A model generated the notes under the pieces. It had not been told where the DNA came from and did not search any database. It was given only the letters and a program-made list of their open reading frames with translations. Shown here in pieces: positions 1 to 8,315 of a DNA stretch of 27,911 nt (positions within the stretch are counted from its first letter, which is position 1; every line of letters starts with the position of its first letter). The DNA is from Cytophagaceae bacterium UBA7467. Lineage in GTDB: Bacteria > Bacteroidota > Bacteroidia > Cytophagales > Spirosomataceae. A program made the position numbers and the translations under genes. The DNA lies in assembly GCA_002479785.1 (NCBI GenBank), contig DLPD01000012.1:31043-58953 (forward strand), in the 5' to 3' direction.

Positions 1-87
1 GGAGTGCCTTTGGCCTATAAAATCCAACGCATTCCGCGGATGATTCGAAACCTGTATAAACTGATCGTGGACGCGAGTTACCGCTAA
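1..87 (+). CDS. 3' end of an unidentified protein (partial)
   Basis: An open frame enters from the left edge and ends at TAA 85-87, giving 28 visible residues that finish in ...LIVDASYR. The tail is basic (several Arg and Lys) and has no motif I recognise. The stop codon shares its last A with the ATG of the flippase gene (TAATG). This suggests translational coupling and places the gene in the same polysaccharide operon. A glycosyltransferase or other polysaccharide-synthesis enzyme is a guess from context only. Confidence 0.6.
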   Translation, partial: GVPLAYKIQRIPRMIRNLYKLIVDASYR

Positions 88-1538
88 TGGAGACCCGGAA
101 AAATGTCTTTTATAATGTACTTTTAGCGATTACGCAGGTCTTATTCCCGCTGATCACGTTCCCGTATTTAGCGCGGACGCTGGGTCCGGAGCATGTAGGC
201 GTCTTGAATTTTGCGGAGAGTTTTGCCAAATATTTTGTGTTATTAGCCGCCCTCGGTATTCCGATTTATGGGGTGCGCGAAGTAGCAAAAGCAGCCACAG
301 ACCGTACTTTATTAACGAAGACCTTTAGCGAAATTTTCCTTATCAATGCGCTAGGAACCTTACTCTTAAGTCTTGTTTTTCTCGCTTTTATTATCGCTCT
401 TCCCCAATTAGCCGCAGAGAAATCCCTATTCTCCTGGGCGCTAGGCTATTTTATGTTACAAGTCTTCCAATTAGAATGGTTCTTTAGCGGGATGAACCAA
501 TTCAAATTCATCGCCATTCGATCGCTCGTGATTCGCCTCTGCTTCATCGCCGCGGTGTTTTTGTTCATCCGGAACACGAATGACTACGTGAACTATTTCC
601 AAATGCAGGTGGGATTAGCCGTTATTTTAGCGGCCCTAAATGGGAAAAGGCTGATGGAATTGCTGGACTTTTCGAGTCTTTCTTTCGCGCGTTTAGAATT
701 AAAGAAACACATCAAACCGATGGCCTTGTTGTTTTTAACCATCTTCACTATCTCCGTTTATTTCTCACTCGATACGATATTGCTAGGCTTTTTAGCAGAC
801 AATGAAAGCGTGGGTTATTATTCCTCTGCCTTGAAACTTAACCGCCTTTTCATCGGGGTCTTAAGTGCCGTATCGGTGGCTATGTTCCCAGGTCTGGTGA
901 GTTTGTACCACCAAGGGGAGAAAGAAGCCTTTATTATACGGATTAAGCAGTGTTTTTATGTGCTAGTGAGTCTTTCGATGCCTTTGGTCTTAGGGATCGC
1001 TACCTGCGCACCAGAAATCATCCATATCTTGTTAGGAACGGCCTTTGATCGAGCAATCTTACCCTTGCAAATCACGGCGCCGCTCATATTGATCATCAGT
1101 ATGTCCGGGATTTTTGGCTTCCAAATCCTCAGCGCCCTAGGCAAGGACAAGTCCATCCTCATCTCTGCGCTTATCGGGATGTTTATTAGTATAATTTTAG
1201 CCTTTCTTTTAGTTCCTACCCTGAAAGAAGAAGGGGCGGCCATCACGATTCTGTTGACGGAATTAGCCGTTTGTATGGCGTTCGTCTTCTTCACCCGCAA
1301 GGAGATTTCACTTTCGAATTATACGACAGTTTTCTTTCAACAATTGTTGGGATTGATCCCCTATCTAGGAATCGTGTTCTTATTCAAGCTCTTTGTTCCT
1401 ACGCTTTTATTGCGTTTGCTGGTGATAGGGGTGTTTGCGCTGGCGTGGTTTGTGGTATTGCAACTATTTATCTTACCAGATACGGTATTTCGTGCGCAAT
1501 GGAATCGTTTAGCGGATCGCTTTAACAAAGAGGTATAA
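87..1538 (+). CDS. Wzx-type oligosaccharide flippase
   Basis: 483-residue polytopic membrane protein of the polysaccharide transporter (PST/Wzx) family in the MOP flippase superfamily. It would move undecaprenyl-diphosphate-linked repeat units across the inner membrane. The N-terminus (KNVFYNVLLAITQVLFPLITFPYLARTLGP) has the usual Wzx opening, with the conserved hydrophobic segment ending in PYLARTLGPE. A second typical helix, AILPLQITAPLILI, lies in the last third. Hydrophobic segments run the full length, as expected for 12-14 helices, and the length is typical. The ATG overlaps the upstream stop by one base, which fixes the start. The 3' end overlaps the opposing glycosyltransferase gene by 30 bases tail to tail. 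The family assignment is firm; the substrate is unknown. Confidence 0.9.
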   Translation: METRKNVFYNVLLAITQVLFPLITFPYLARTLGPEHVGVLNFAESFAKYFVLLAALGIPIYGVREVAKAATDRTLLTKTFSEIFLINALGTLLLSLVFLAFIIALPQLAAEKSLFSWALGYFMLQVFQLEWFFSGMNQFKFIAIRSLVIRLCFIAAVFLFIRNTNDYVNYFQMQVGLAVILAALNGKRLMELLDFSSLSFARLELKKHIKPMALLFLTIFTISVYFSLDTILLGFLADNESVGYYSSALKLNRLFIGVLSAVSVAMFPGLVSLYHQGEKEAFIIRIKQCFYVLVSLSMPLVLGIATCAPEIIHILLGTAFDRAILPLQITAPLILIISMSGIFGFQILSALGKDKSILISALIGMFISIILAFLLVPTLKEEGAAITILLTELAVCMAFVFFTRKEISLSNYTTVFFQQLLGLIPYLGIVFLFKLFVPTLLLRLLVIGVFALAWFVVLQLFILPDTVFRAQWNRLADRFNKEV

Positions 1539-2399
1539 ACTAGCGCACAGCTGGAAATAGGTCTTCCCGTATTCCGCATACAATTCAATTTGATCCTGAA
1601 TCTTTTCCTTGTTCATATAGGGCAATGCCAAATTCGTATACAGGCGTTTCATCGCCGCCCTCCAAGTTGTAAAATCCTTCATCACCGGAACCCCATCGTA
1701 CAAGGCTAAGTTAAAGTCTAATAAGGCTTGTCTCTCTTTTATTTTTCCTCCTACTTGCTGGTTCGCATGACTGCGGTACTGAAATAGTATATCTGGGGTA
1801 GCTTTGAGGGTATTTTTTGCCGCAAAATAGAGTCCTAACCATCCGTCATGCAATAGCCCAGGAATCTGGGGGATGTCTTTTTCCAAGAGATCTGGATCTC
1901 GTTTAAAAGCTAATCCTGCACCCGTCACCACATTGTCCACCCGTCTTTCGAAATCGGCAAGGTCAACTTGGCCATACGGAAAGCCGATAATGTCCCAAAG
2001 AGTCATGCCAAATTGCGTTTCTCCTACCTCATCAATGATGTCTGCATTACTAAAAACAGCATCCGCATCAGGGTTCTCTTGAAAAAAAGCAAGCGTTTTT
2101 TCGACCTTGTTTGGTAACCAAACATCATCCTGATCTGCTAAGAAAATAAGTTCCCCCGTCGTTTTGCGCAGGCATTGCTGCATATTCGCTACCGTGCCCA
2201 GATTTCTTTCGTTAAAATGGAGCTGAATGTGTGGATGGGATGCCGCATAAGTAGCTAAAATCTCCCGTGTGCCATCCGTCGATCCATCATCACAAACGAT
2301 AATTTCATTTACGGGAACACTTTGGCCTAAAATCGAATCCATTTGCGCCTGTAGATAAGCCGCACCCTGGAAGGTGATCATGGAGACGGAGAGTTTCAT
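1509..2399 (-). CDS. GT2-family glycosyltransferase
   Basis: 296-residue GT-A fold glycosyltransferase, probably cytoplasmic or membrane-associated, adding a sugar to a surface-glycan intermediate. The N-terminus shows the GT2 nucleotide-sugar site: LSVSMITFQGAAYL at 3-16 and DDGSTDGT at 37-44. The DxD-like metal motif is DQDD (89-92) in the context FLADQDDVWLPNK, which resembles rhamnosyltransferase-type GT2 enzymes. The sugar cannot be told from sequence alone. Its ATG overlaps the stop of the upstream AbiEi-like gene (ATGA, 4 bases), so the two form one coupled operon read leftwards. Its 3' end overlaps the flippase gene by 30 bases. Confidence 0.88.
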   Translation of the reverse strand: MKLSVSMITFQGAAYLQAQMDSILGQSVPVNEIIVCDDGSTDGTREILATYAASHPHIQLHFNERNLGTVANMQQCLRKTTGELIFLADQDDVWLPNKVEKTLAFFQENPDADAVFSNADIIDEVGETQFGMTLWDIIGFPYGQVDLADFERRVDNVVTGAGLAFKRDPDLLEKDIPQIPGLLHDGWLGLYFAAKNTLKATPDILFQYRSHANQQVGGKIKERQALLDFNLALYDGVPVMKDFTTWRAAMKRLYTNLALPYMNKEKIQDQIELYAEYGKTYFQLCASLYLFVKAIR

Positions 2400-3025
2400 A
2401 GAATACTTTGAAGGTAGGAAGTTAATACCTGCACTCTTTTTTCCAAAGCACGGGATTTAAATAGGCTCAAATATATCGTAAATTTTTCCCAATCGATCTC
2501 CCCTAAAATATCGGCATTTAATCGAAGGGCTTCCATATCTGACACTGTTTGGATTTCAGGATGTAGATACAGGTAATCTAAAATAGCTTTTTCTAATTCC
2601 GCCATTATGATGGGCTGAATGCTTGAATAGATTGTTTTGTAGCCAAAAAAGAGGCTATTCTTAATGGATCGATAGGTGAAATTACCTCGATCATTTTCAA
2701 AACGGGACGTTTTTTTTGTGGTGACTGAAGTGGTGCTAAATGAAGACTCTGGAATCAGTCCATAGTAGTCAAAAGCAGACTCTAACGAGATATAACTAGG
2801 TTTGCACAACAAATTCGCTACCCTTAATTGGGAGAATTCCGAATGCTCCATTTTGGCAAAACAATACCACTTATTTGATAATTTTTGCAAGTAATTTTTC
2901 GCTTGCCACTCCACTAGACGCCTCGAGTCGAAGTGTGGAAATGCTTTATAGATGTCTTGCGTGCTGAAAACGCCGAAGACTTCTAATTGTTCCAAGAAGG
3001 CCAGAAAATTTATTCTGTTTCTCAT
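2396..3025 (-). CDS. Orphan AbiEi-like antitoxin / transcriptional regulator
   Basis: 209-residue protein resembling the AbiEi antitoxin of type IV AbiE toxin-antitoxin systems. The N-terminal 60 residues look like the winged-helix part (FLEQLEVFGVFSTQDI). The middle carries the hallmark PSYISLESAFDYYGLIPE (76-93) and the later FFGY and AELEKAILDYLYL (142-154) elements. AbiEi proteins normally bind their own promoter and precede an AbiEii nucleotidyltransferase toxin. Here the partner is a GT2 glycosyltransferase overlapping by 4 bases, and no toxin is present. I chose ATG 3025 rather than the in-frame TTG at 3043, because the TTG lies inside the best -7 box (3041-3048). The gene is distinctly A/T-rich compared with the flippase. 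Function as a regulator rather than an immunity protein is inferred. Confidence 0.75.
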   Translation of the reverse strand: MRNRINFLAFLEQLEVFGVFSTQDIYKAFPHFDSRRLVEWQAKNYLQKLSNKWYCFAKMEHSEFSQLRVANLLCKPSYISLESAFDYYGLIPESSFSTTSVTTKKTSRFENDRGNFTYRSIKNSLFFGYKTIYSSIQPIIMAELEKAILDYLYLHPEIQTVSDMEALRLNADILGEIDWEKFTIYLSLFKSRALEKRVQVLTSYLQSIL

Positions 3026-3040
3026 AATTGTTATAATTAA

Positions 3041-3048
3041 CAAATATA
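3041..3048 (-). promoter_or_regulatory. Putative -7 promoter box of the AbiEi-GT2 operon
   Basis: On the minus strand this reads TATATTTG, an exact match to the Bacteroidota -7 consensus TAnnTTTG. It would start transcription about 10 bases before ATG 3025. A TTTG at 3062-3065 lies too close (13 bases) to be a standard -33 box, so the assignment rests on the -7 box alone. Confidence 0.45.
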
Positions 3049-3084
3049 AGAAACATTATTACAAACTGTATGCATTTCCCCCCT

Positions 3085-3115
3085 TTTGTTCAGCACCGGA
3101 TTATTCCTAACTTTG
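3085..3115 (+). promoter_or_regulatory. Bacteroidota-type promoter of the tandem wzi operon
   Basis: TTTG (3085-3088), 19 bases, then TAACTTTG (3108-3115) fits the primary sigma-factor consensus TTTG-N19/20-TAnnTTTG of Bacteroidota. The -7 box ends only three bases before the ATG at 3119. The expected transcription start therefore falls at or inside the start codon, pointing to a leaderless or nearly leaderless mRNA. Confidence 0.6.
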
Positions 3116-3118
3116 TTT

Positions 3119-4687
3119 ATGAAGTTTTTGCTATCGCTTTGCTGTGTTTTGTGTTTGTCAGGGACTCCTATTTGGGCCCAAAACGCCATCCCCGTCGGAT
3201 TCTCCGACATCGATGAGCAAGTGCGCAACCTACAGCTTTTAGGTAAAGTAGACGCAAATCAGTCCATGCTAGCCAGGCCCTTTTATTCTACGGGAAAGCA
3301 AAGTATGCAAGATTTGTACCGTTTGATCGATCCCTCAGCGAACGACTCCATTAAGAGCTATAAAAAAGGGCTGTTTCAAGCCATTTTATTGCCCGCTTCT
3401 CTTACTCAAAAGCTAAATACATCCCGCCCTTATGGTTGGAATGACCAGGCGATGTCCATCTCGAATGGTTATCAAATGCAGGCTAGCGCCGGTATTTATG
3501 CGCGTTTTAGCATTTTACATGTGCAATTCAAACCGGAATTTGTTCACACGGGTTCAGCAGATTACGAAACCAGCGATGCCTGGGGACAAGTGAATCCATC
3601 ACTGGATCGGTTTAGTTTAGGGCAATCCTCCGTGCGTTTAGAGGCGGGAGGTATTTCGCTAGGGCTTTCGAATCAAAATCTGTGGTGGGGCCCTGGGCAC
3701 TATTCTTCGCTGTTAATGACGAATAATGCGGCGGGCTTTCTACACTATAGTTTGAATACTACCCGTCCCTTGAAAACCCCGATTGGTTCGTTCGAATTTC
3801 AATTGATTTTAGGAAGGATGACGCGGGATTCTCTGCAAGGTTTTGAAAATAATGCCTTGAAAAGACGGGATTTATCCTTTAATCCAAAGAATCGCCAATA
3901 CAACGGAATCATCCTGACTTACCAGCCGCGATTCATGAAAAACGTGTTCTTCTCGGTTTCCCGCTCATTTCAAAACTACGAGGTACCCTTGCCAAATGCG
4001 AAGTTCATGAACACCTATTTGCCGGTATTGAACAATCTCTTCAAGAGCGATTATAACGACGATACGTTAAGTAAAGACCAAATTTTGAGTATTTCCACCC
4101 GCTGGTTAATGCCGAAGAATCACGCAGAGGTCTATGCGGAATTTGGGTACAATGATGCGAAGCAAAACCTCCGGGATTTGTGGCTGGACATGTCTCATTC
4201 TGCTGCCTGGGTGGTCGGATTTAAGAAATTACATCTCCTAAATGACCGAACCTTTATTTCTCTGCAAGCAGAGGCGACCAAGATGTCTGAAACCCCATCT
4301 TATCTAATGCGGGGGGCAGGAAACTGGTATGAACATGGACAGGTCTATGAGGGCTTTACGAATAATAATCAGATTATTGCAAACGGGGTGGGGCATGGAA
4401 ATGATGCGCAATCCTTTGCGGTCAGCTGGAATCAGGGCTGGACGAAGCTGGGATTCACCTTTCAACACGTGGCGAACCGACCTACCACCACAGCTGGAGG
4501 GACAGCAGTATATACCCGCAGTGTGAAATGGGATGACTTTGCCTACGGTTTGCAAGGGGGCTACCGTTATAAAAAGCTCTTGTTTACGGCGGATGTGAAA
4601 TGGGTGAATTCAACGAATTATTTATGGGAAAAGGATCATTCGAAATCGAATGTCTATGCCTTCATTAATACGATTTTCTTATGGTAA
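3119..4687 (+). CDS. Wzi-family capsule assembly outer-membrane protein (copy 1)
   Basis: 522-residue exported protein of the capsule-assembly Wzi family, outer-membrane beta-barrels that bind surface polysaccharide in characterised members. A signal peptide (hydrophobic LLSLCCVLCLSG, then PIWAQ) fixes the start at ATG 3119; an in-frame ATG at 3086 would put 11 odd residues ahead of it and lies inside the promoter. The family core is clear: SNQNLWWGPG followed by NNAAGFLHY, then a PIGSFEFQ element and HAEVYAEFGYND. The C-terminus ends in aromatic residues (INTIFLW), as barrel proteins often do. The gene overlaps the next wzi-like gene by 7 bases. It is most like the third copy at 9735 (shared IPVG opening and YGWND/VGWND element). 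Confidence 0.85.
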   Translation: MKFLLSLCCVLCLSGTPIWAQNAIPVGFSDIDEQVRNLQLLGKVDANQSMLARPFYSTGKQSMQDLYRLIDPSANDSIKSYKKGLFQAILLPASLTQKLNTSRPYGWNDQAMSISNGYQMQASAGIYARFSILHVQFKPEFVHTGSADYETSDAWGQVNPSLDRFSLGQSSVRLEAGGISLGLSNQNLWWGPGHYSSLLMTNNAAGFLHYSLNTTRPLKTPIGSFEFQLILGRMTRDSLQGFENNALKRRDLSFNPKNRQYNGIILTYQPRFMKNVFFSVSRSFQNYEVPLPNAKFMNTYLPVLNNLFKSDYNDDTLSKDQILSISTRWLMPKNHAEVYAEFGYNDAKQNLRDLWLDMSHSAAWVVGFKKLHLLNDRTFISLQAEATKMSETPSYLMRGAGNWYEHGQVYEGFTNNNQIIANGVGHGNDAQSFAVSWNQGWTKLGFTFQHVANRPTTTAGGTAVYTRSVKWDDFAYGLQGGYRYKKLLFTADVKWVNSTNYLWEKDHSKSNVYAFINTIFLW

Positions 4688-6318
4688 AGTACGTTCTAGG
4701 CCTTTTATTGCTCTCTTGCTCGGTCTTCGCTCAGACGACTTTACTAGATGACATCAGTCTACAGGATTTGCAGCGTAACGCGCAATTATTACATGGAAAG
4801 GATTCATCGAAATACGTGAATCAGTCCTTTATGATTCGCTCCACGTCTCGTCTGCAAGAGTTAGAGGCTGCCTCGCGGGATAAGTTTACATTACAAGGCA
4901 TTTCGCTTCGACATACCTCGCAAAACAACAATAAAATGCCCTTCGGCTTTAATGAGGGAAACATGTATCCTTCCGTTGGTTTTCAACGTCGCTGGAGTCT
5001 GGGCGTGCATTTTACCTGGAAGTTTTTGGATGTGAACCTCCAGCCAGAGTGGGTGGAGGCAGAAAATTCGCCTACCGTTCCATTTGCCGGAAGTCCGCAG
5101 GATGGGAACTATTGGACTCGTGTGTTCTTTATCATCAATAATAACATTGATGCCTACAGTCGCTTTGGTACAGAGCCCTTGAAGACTTTTTATCCAGGGC
5201 AATCGCGCATCGCATTCCGAGCAGGCAATGTGGCGACGGGTGTTTCTACCGAGAATAATTGGTGGGGTCCGGGCTTTAGAAATAGTTTAGTACTTACGAA
5301 CGAGGCAAATGGCTTTTTGCATTATTTCGTCCAAAATAGAAAGCCAGTCATTACTCCCATCGGATCTTTTGAGGGGAAAGGAATCATTGGGTTGTTAGAG
5401 AATTCGCCTTTTCTTTCACCGGAGGACAAGAACTTCAGACCGATTTGGGCAGGAGGAATTGAAAAAAAGAACGATTCTCAGCGAATGTTAAAGGCTTTTA
5501 TTGTGAACTGGCAGCCCAAATGGGTGCCTAATTTCTACTTGGGCTATTCCTTTGCACAGCAGAATTATTTTACGAACGAGGGTCCACAACCGGGCAAGCC
5601 ATTTGTGGAGAATCCCAAAATGCAATTAGGGGCTTTCTTGCTCCGCTTTGCCTTACCTAAAGATCACGCGGAGTTCTATGCAGAACTAGGACAGCCTGAT
5701 AAGGTGGTAGGACCTGCGAGTTTCTTCGGGGATTCCACAAAGACTGGTTTTGTACTAGGAGGACGGAAGTTATTTCCTTTGGGCAAAAAACAAAAATCCT
5801 ACCTACAACTGGGCATCGAATTCACGCAATTACAATTGATGGATCCGGGCTTAGTGATCGATAATACGCAGCCGGGGGGAGAACCTCTGCGCAATAGCTG
5901 GTATACGAGTACGCAGATGCGCCAGGGCTATACCCAAAACGCAAAATTACTGGGAGCCTCCATCGGGCCGGGTTCGAACAGCCAAACCATTCATTTGAGC
6001 TTTCACCGAGGTCGCAGCTTGATCCGATTGCATGCGGAACGAGTGGCTAAAAACAATGATTTCTATGTCTACCAATACTACGGAAGTGGCTATGAGAACC
6101 GCTATTGGGTCAATTTGATGACGGGCGTAGAAGCACAAATCGGCCTAACGAAAAACCTTTTATTAGGAGCCTCTTATCTTCAAACCTCCGTGAATAATTA
6201 TATGTGGGTCCGCATCGAAGATGGGAAAGCGGATTGGTCAGATTCGTCTACGAAGTCAGATTACACGAATCAGCAGTGGCAGGTTTCGCTTAAATACGAA
6301 ATCAATGGACGCCGTTAA
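4681..6318 (+). CDS. Wzi-family capsule assembly outer-membrane protein (copy 2)
   Basis: 545-residue paralogue of the preceding gene. It has a signal peptide (VLGLLLLSCSVFAQ), then the family core STENNWWGPGFRNSL with ANGFLHY, PIGSFEG, HAEFYAELG and, late in the protein, SIGPGSNSQT. It lacks the IPVG opening seen in the other two copies and diverges most in the N-terminal third. Its ATG lies within the end of copy 1 (7-base overlap) and its 3' end overlaps the next gene by 14 bases, so copy 1, copy 2, the Wzy/ligase gene and the GT26 gene form one tightly coupled operon. The expected role is an outer-membrane barrel binding or assembling polysaccharide. Whether it binds the same glycan as copy 1 is unknown. 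Confidence 0.85.
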   Translation: MVKYVLGLLLLSCSVFAQTTLLDDISLQDLQRNAQLLHGKDSSKYVNQSFMIRSTSRLQELEAASRDKFTLQGISLRHTSQNNNKMPFGFNEGNMYPSVGFQRRWSLGVHFTWKFLDVNLQPEWVEAENSPTVPFAGSPQDGNYWTRVFFIINNNIDAYSRFGTEPLKTFYPGQSRIAFRAGNVATGVSTENNWWGPGFRNSLVLTNEANGFLHYFVQNRKPVITPIGSFEGKGIIGLLENSPFLSPEDKNFRPIWAGGIEKKNDSQRMLKAFIVNWQPKWVPNFYLGYSFAQQNYFTNEGPQPGKPFVENPKMQLGAFLLRFALPKDHAEFYAELGQPDKVVGPASFFGDSTKTGFVLGGRKLFPLGKKQKSYLQLGIEFTQLQLMDPGLVIDNTQPGGEPLRNSWYTSTQMRQGYTQNAKLLGASIGPGSNSQTIHLSFHRGRSLIRLHAERVAKNNDFYVYQYYGSGYENRYWVNLMTGVEAQIGLTKNLLLGASYLQTSVNNYMWVRIEDGKADWSDSSTKSDYTNQQWQVSLKYEINGRR

Positions 6319-7567
6319 AAAGCTTTATTTACAGGCCTATTTCTTTGTGATGGCACTCTATGTGTTCTTTAACAAGGGGATTGCGTATAGTTTTCTAGCG
6401 GAGGCCTTGTGGGCAGGGGGATTTGTGGTCTTGTTTTTGACCCGTAAAGAATACGCTTTTGGCTGGGATAAACGGACGAAGATGTTGGCGTTTTTCTTAG
6501 TGGTGACAGTGGGATACATTGGCTGGGGATTGCGTTCTTATGCGCTTTTTGACGTGATCCGCGATTCTTTTGTGATTCAATATGCGTGGTTTGCCTTCTT
6601 CGTGTTCCTGTTCAAGGATTTGCGTTCGCAATTATGGGGCTATATCATCTGGATCTATACCTGGTTCCCGTTTTTTGCCTTACTGAATTTCTATTTCCAA
6701 AACTTCTCCGAATTCTTCGAGAACTTCATCTTGTTCGGATCCGTGCCTTTCGCACTCTATAAATACGGCGACATGGGGGTGCATTTGTTGATTTCCACTT
6801 TGGTTTTAGTGCTCTATCTGAACCATCGCTCGATCCGTTTTCAGGTAACCTTAGCGGTGGCAATTTTGCTGAATCTATTGATCATCACGGCCTATTCTCG
6901 GTCAGGAATGTTAGCGTATGTATTAGGATTAGGTCTTTTTGTGGTGTACATGAAACGAGAAGAAATCCGGGATTTAGTCAAGCAATATGCGCGTTACTTG
7001 CCTATTATGCTATTGATCGTTTTGCCGCTGTATGCATCGATCAAGGTGAAGGAAAACTTCCAAGGCCGCAAGGTGGGGATGGAGCAGCTGGTGGAGAATG
7101 TGGGCTCGATTTTTGGGGTGAGTAAGGATACGACGCTAGATGAAAATAAGTTCTGGCGCTTGGTCTGGTGGGCAAACATTATCGATTATAGTGTGACGCC
7201 GGAATATGCGTTGCAGGGGAAGGGATTAGGGATGAGTTTAGCGGAGAGTGATGAGGTGATTACTGAGATAGAGGATTTGCGTTCGCCGCATAATTTCAAT
7301 TTAACCATTTTAGCGCGCTTCGGCTGGCCACTGTTCTTGCTGTGGAGCTATTGGCTGGTTTGTCTGTTTAGACCGATGTTTAAAAGGCAATTGAACGACC
7401 AGCAATTGATGATTTCCTGCGTGTTGTTCACGTTTTGGCTGAACGGTAGCTTCGACGTATTTTTAGAGGGTCCCATGGGTGCATTCCCTTTCTGGACTTG
7501 GGTGGGTTTGTATTTTGTAGGGGATTTCTTCCCGGAAACTGAGTCAAACCATGCACCACAGAGTTAA
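6305..7567 (+). CDS. O-antigen ligase/polymerase-like membrane protein (Wzy/WaaL type)
   Basis: 420-residue polytopic inner-membrane protein. Hydrophobic helices cover about residues 10-45, 60-75, 90-105, 110-130, 158-195 and 198-215, then the large periplasmic loop typical of the Wzy/WaaL superfamily (about 250-330), then C-terminal helices. Typical features are AYSRSGMLAY (196-205) before the loop and SPHNFNLTILARFGW (327-341) after it; H329 lies where ligases often have a functional histidine. It may polymerise repeat units or ligate glycan to an acceptor; sequence alone cannot separate these. I chose ATG 6305 because an in-frame start at 6221 would add 28 polar residues that are the shadow of the wzi gene. 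It overlaps both neighbours (14 and 17 bases). Confidence 0.8.
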   Translation: MDAVKKLYLQAYFFVMALYVFFNKGIAYSFLAEALWAGGFVVLFLTRKEYAFGWDKRTKMLAFFLVVTVGYIGWGLRSYALFDVIRDSFVIQYAWFAFFVFLFKDLRSQLWGYIIWIYTWFPFFALLNFYFQNFSEFFENFILFGSVPFALYKYGDMGVHLLISTLVLVLYLNHRSIRFQVTLAVAILLNLLIITAYSRSGMLAYVLGLGLFVVYMKREEIRDLVKQYARYLPIMLLIVLPLYASIKVKENFQGRKVGMEQLVENVGSIFGVSKDTTLDENKFWRLVWWANIIDYSVTPEYALQGKGLGMSLAESDEVITEIEDLRSPHNFNLTILARFGWPLFLLWSYWLVCLFRPMFKRQLNDQQLMISCVLFTFWLNGSFDVFLEGPMGAFPFWTWVGLYFVGDFFPETESNHAPQS

Positions 7568-8315
7568 TATTTTAGGCACGCCGGTCTCTTCGCTGACGAT
7601 GGACGAATTGTTCCGCGACTGGGAATCTGTAATCAAAGAAGGGAAAAAGGCGCAGGTGTGTATCACGCCGGTGAATTCGCTATTGGCGGCGCGCGCGACA
7701 GCGCGCGTTCAAGCGATTTACCAGCACGCGGATTACGTTCTTTGCGATGGAGTTCCCGTGAAATGGGCCTCGAAATTCGTAGGTGATCCCATTAAGGAGC
7801 GCATTACGGGTTTGGACGTGTTGCCGCGGATATTTCCATTTGCCTTGCAAAATAACTTCAGCATTTTCTTACTAGGCGCCTCTCCCGGAGTTGCGGAAAC
7901 GCTCCAAAAAGTGATGGAGGTGAAGCACCCCGGGGTAAAGATCGTGGGAACCTTTGTACCGCCGTTCAGAGCAGAGTTTTCGAAGGAAGAAAACGAAGAA
8001 ATGATTGCGGCGATTAACGCCGTGAAGCCGGATATTTTGTTAGTGAGTTTAACAGCGCCTAAACAGGATATTTGGATCGCGGAAAATCTCGAGAAATTAG
8101 AAACGCACGTGGCCATCGGAATAGGCGGGGCCTTCGAGGTAGCCGCGGGGATGATTCAACGGGCGCCGCTTTGGATGCAAAAAAGTGGTTTGGAATGGTT
8201 CTATCGCTTCCTGCAGGAGCCTAAGCGGATGTTTAAGCGCTATTTCGTGGAGGCACCTTTGTTTATTCCGTTGGTACTAAAACAACGTTTTAGTAAGCAT
8301 TCTGGTCGCCTCTAA
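7551..8315 (+). CDS. WecG/TagA/CpsF-family glycosyltransferase (GT26)
   Basis: 254-residue enzyme of the WecG/TagA/CpsF family. Members transfer a sugar (for example ManNAc or ManNAcA) to an undecaprenyl-diphosphate-linked acceptor on the cytoplasmic membrane face. Family landmarks are present in order: CITPVNS (37-43), LCDGVPVKWASKF (64-76), ERITGLDV (83-90), IFLLGASPG (105-113), TAPKQDIWIAEN (168-179), GGAFEVAAG (192-200) and the C-terminal RAPLWMQKSGLEWFYR (204-219). T39 and D66 fall where the catalytic Thr and Asp of TagA are expected (known for the family; alignment is mine). The C-terminal basic, aromatic segment probably docks to the membrane. It overlaps the upstream gene by 17 bases and the opposing WcaJ-like gene by 26 bases. 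Confidence 0.9.
   Translation: MHHRVNILGTPVSSLTMDELFRDWESVIKEGKKAQVCITPVNSLLAARATARVQAIYQHADYVLCDGVPVKWASKFVGDPIKERITGLDVLPRIFPFALQNNFSIFLLGASPGVAETLQKVMEVKHPGVKIVGTFVPPFRAEFSKEENEEMIAAINAVKPDILLVSLTAPKQDIWIAENLEKLETHVAIGIGGAFEVAAGMIQRAPLWMQKSGLEWFYRFLQEPKRMFKRYFVEAPLFIPLVLKQRFSKHSGRL

Noticed and set aside
3062..3065. TTTG on the minus strand as a -33 box for the AbiEi-like gene.
   Set aside because: It is only 13 bases from the -7 box, against the usual 19-21.
3086..3118. In-frame extension of the first wzi gene starting MFSTGLF.
   Set aside because: The extension overlaps both promoter boxes and puts 11 residues before a good signal peptide.
7690..7707. Perfect 7-bp GC hairpin CGCGCGC-GACA-GCGCGCG inside the GT26 gene.
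   Set aside because: It encodes alternating Ala/Arg codons in a normal part of the protein and has no T-run, so codon composition explains it.
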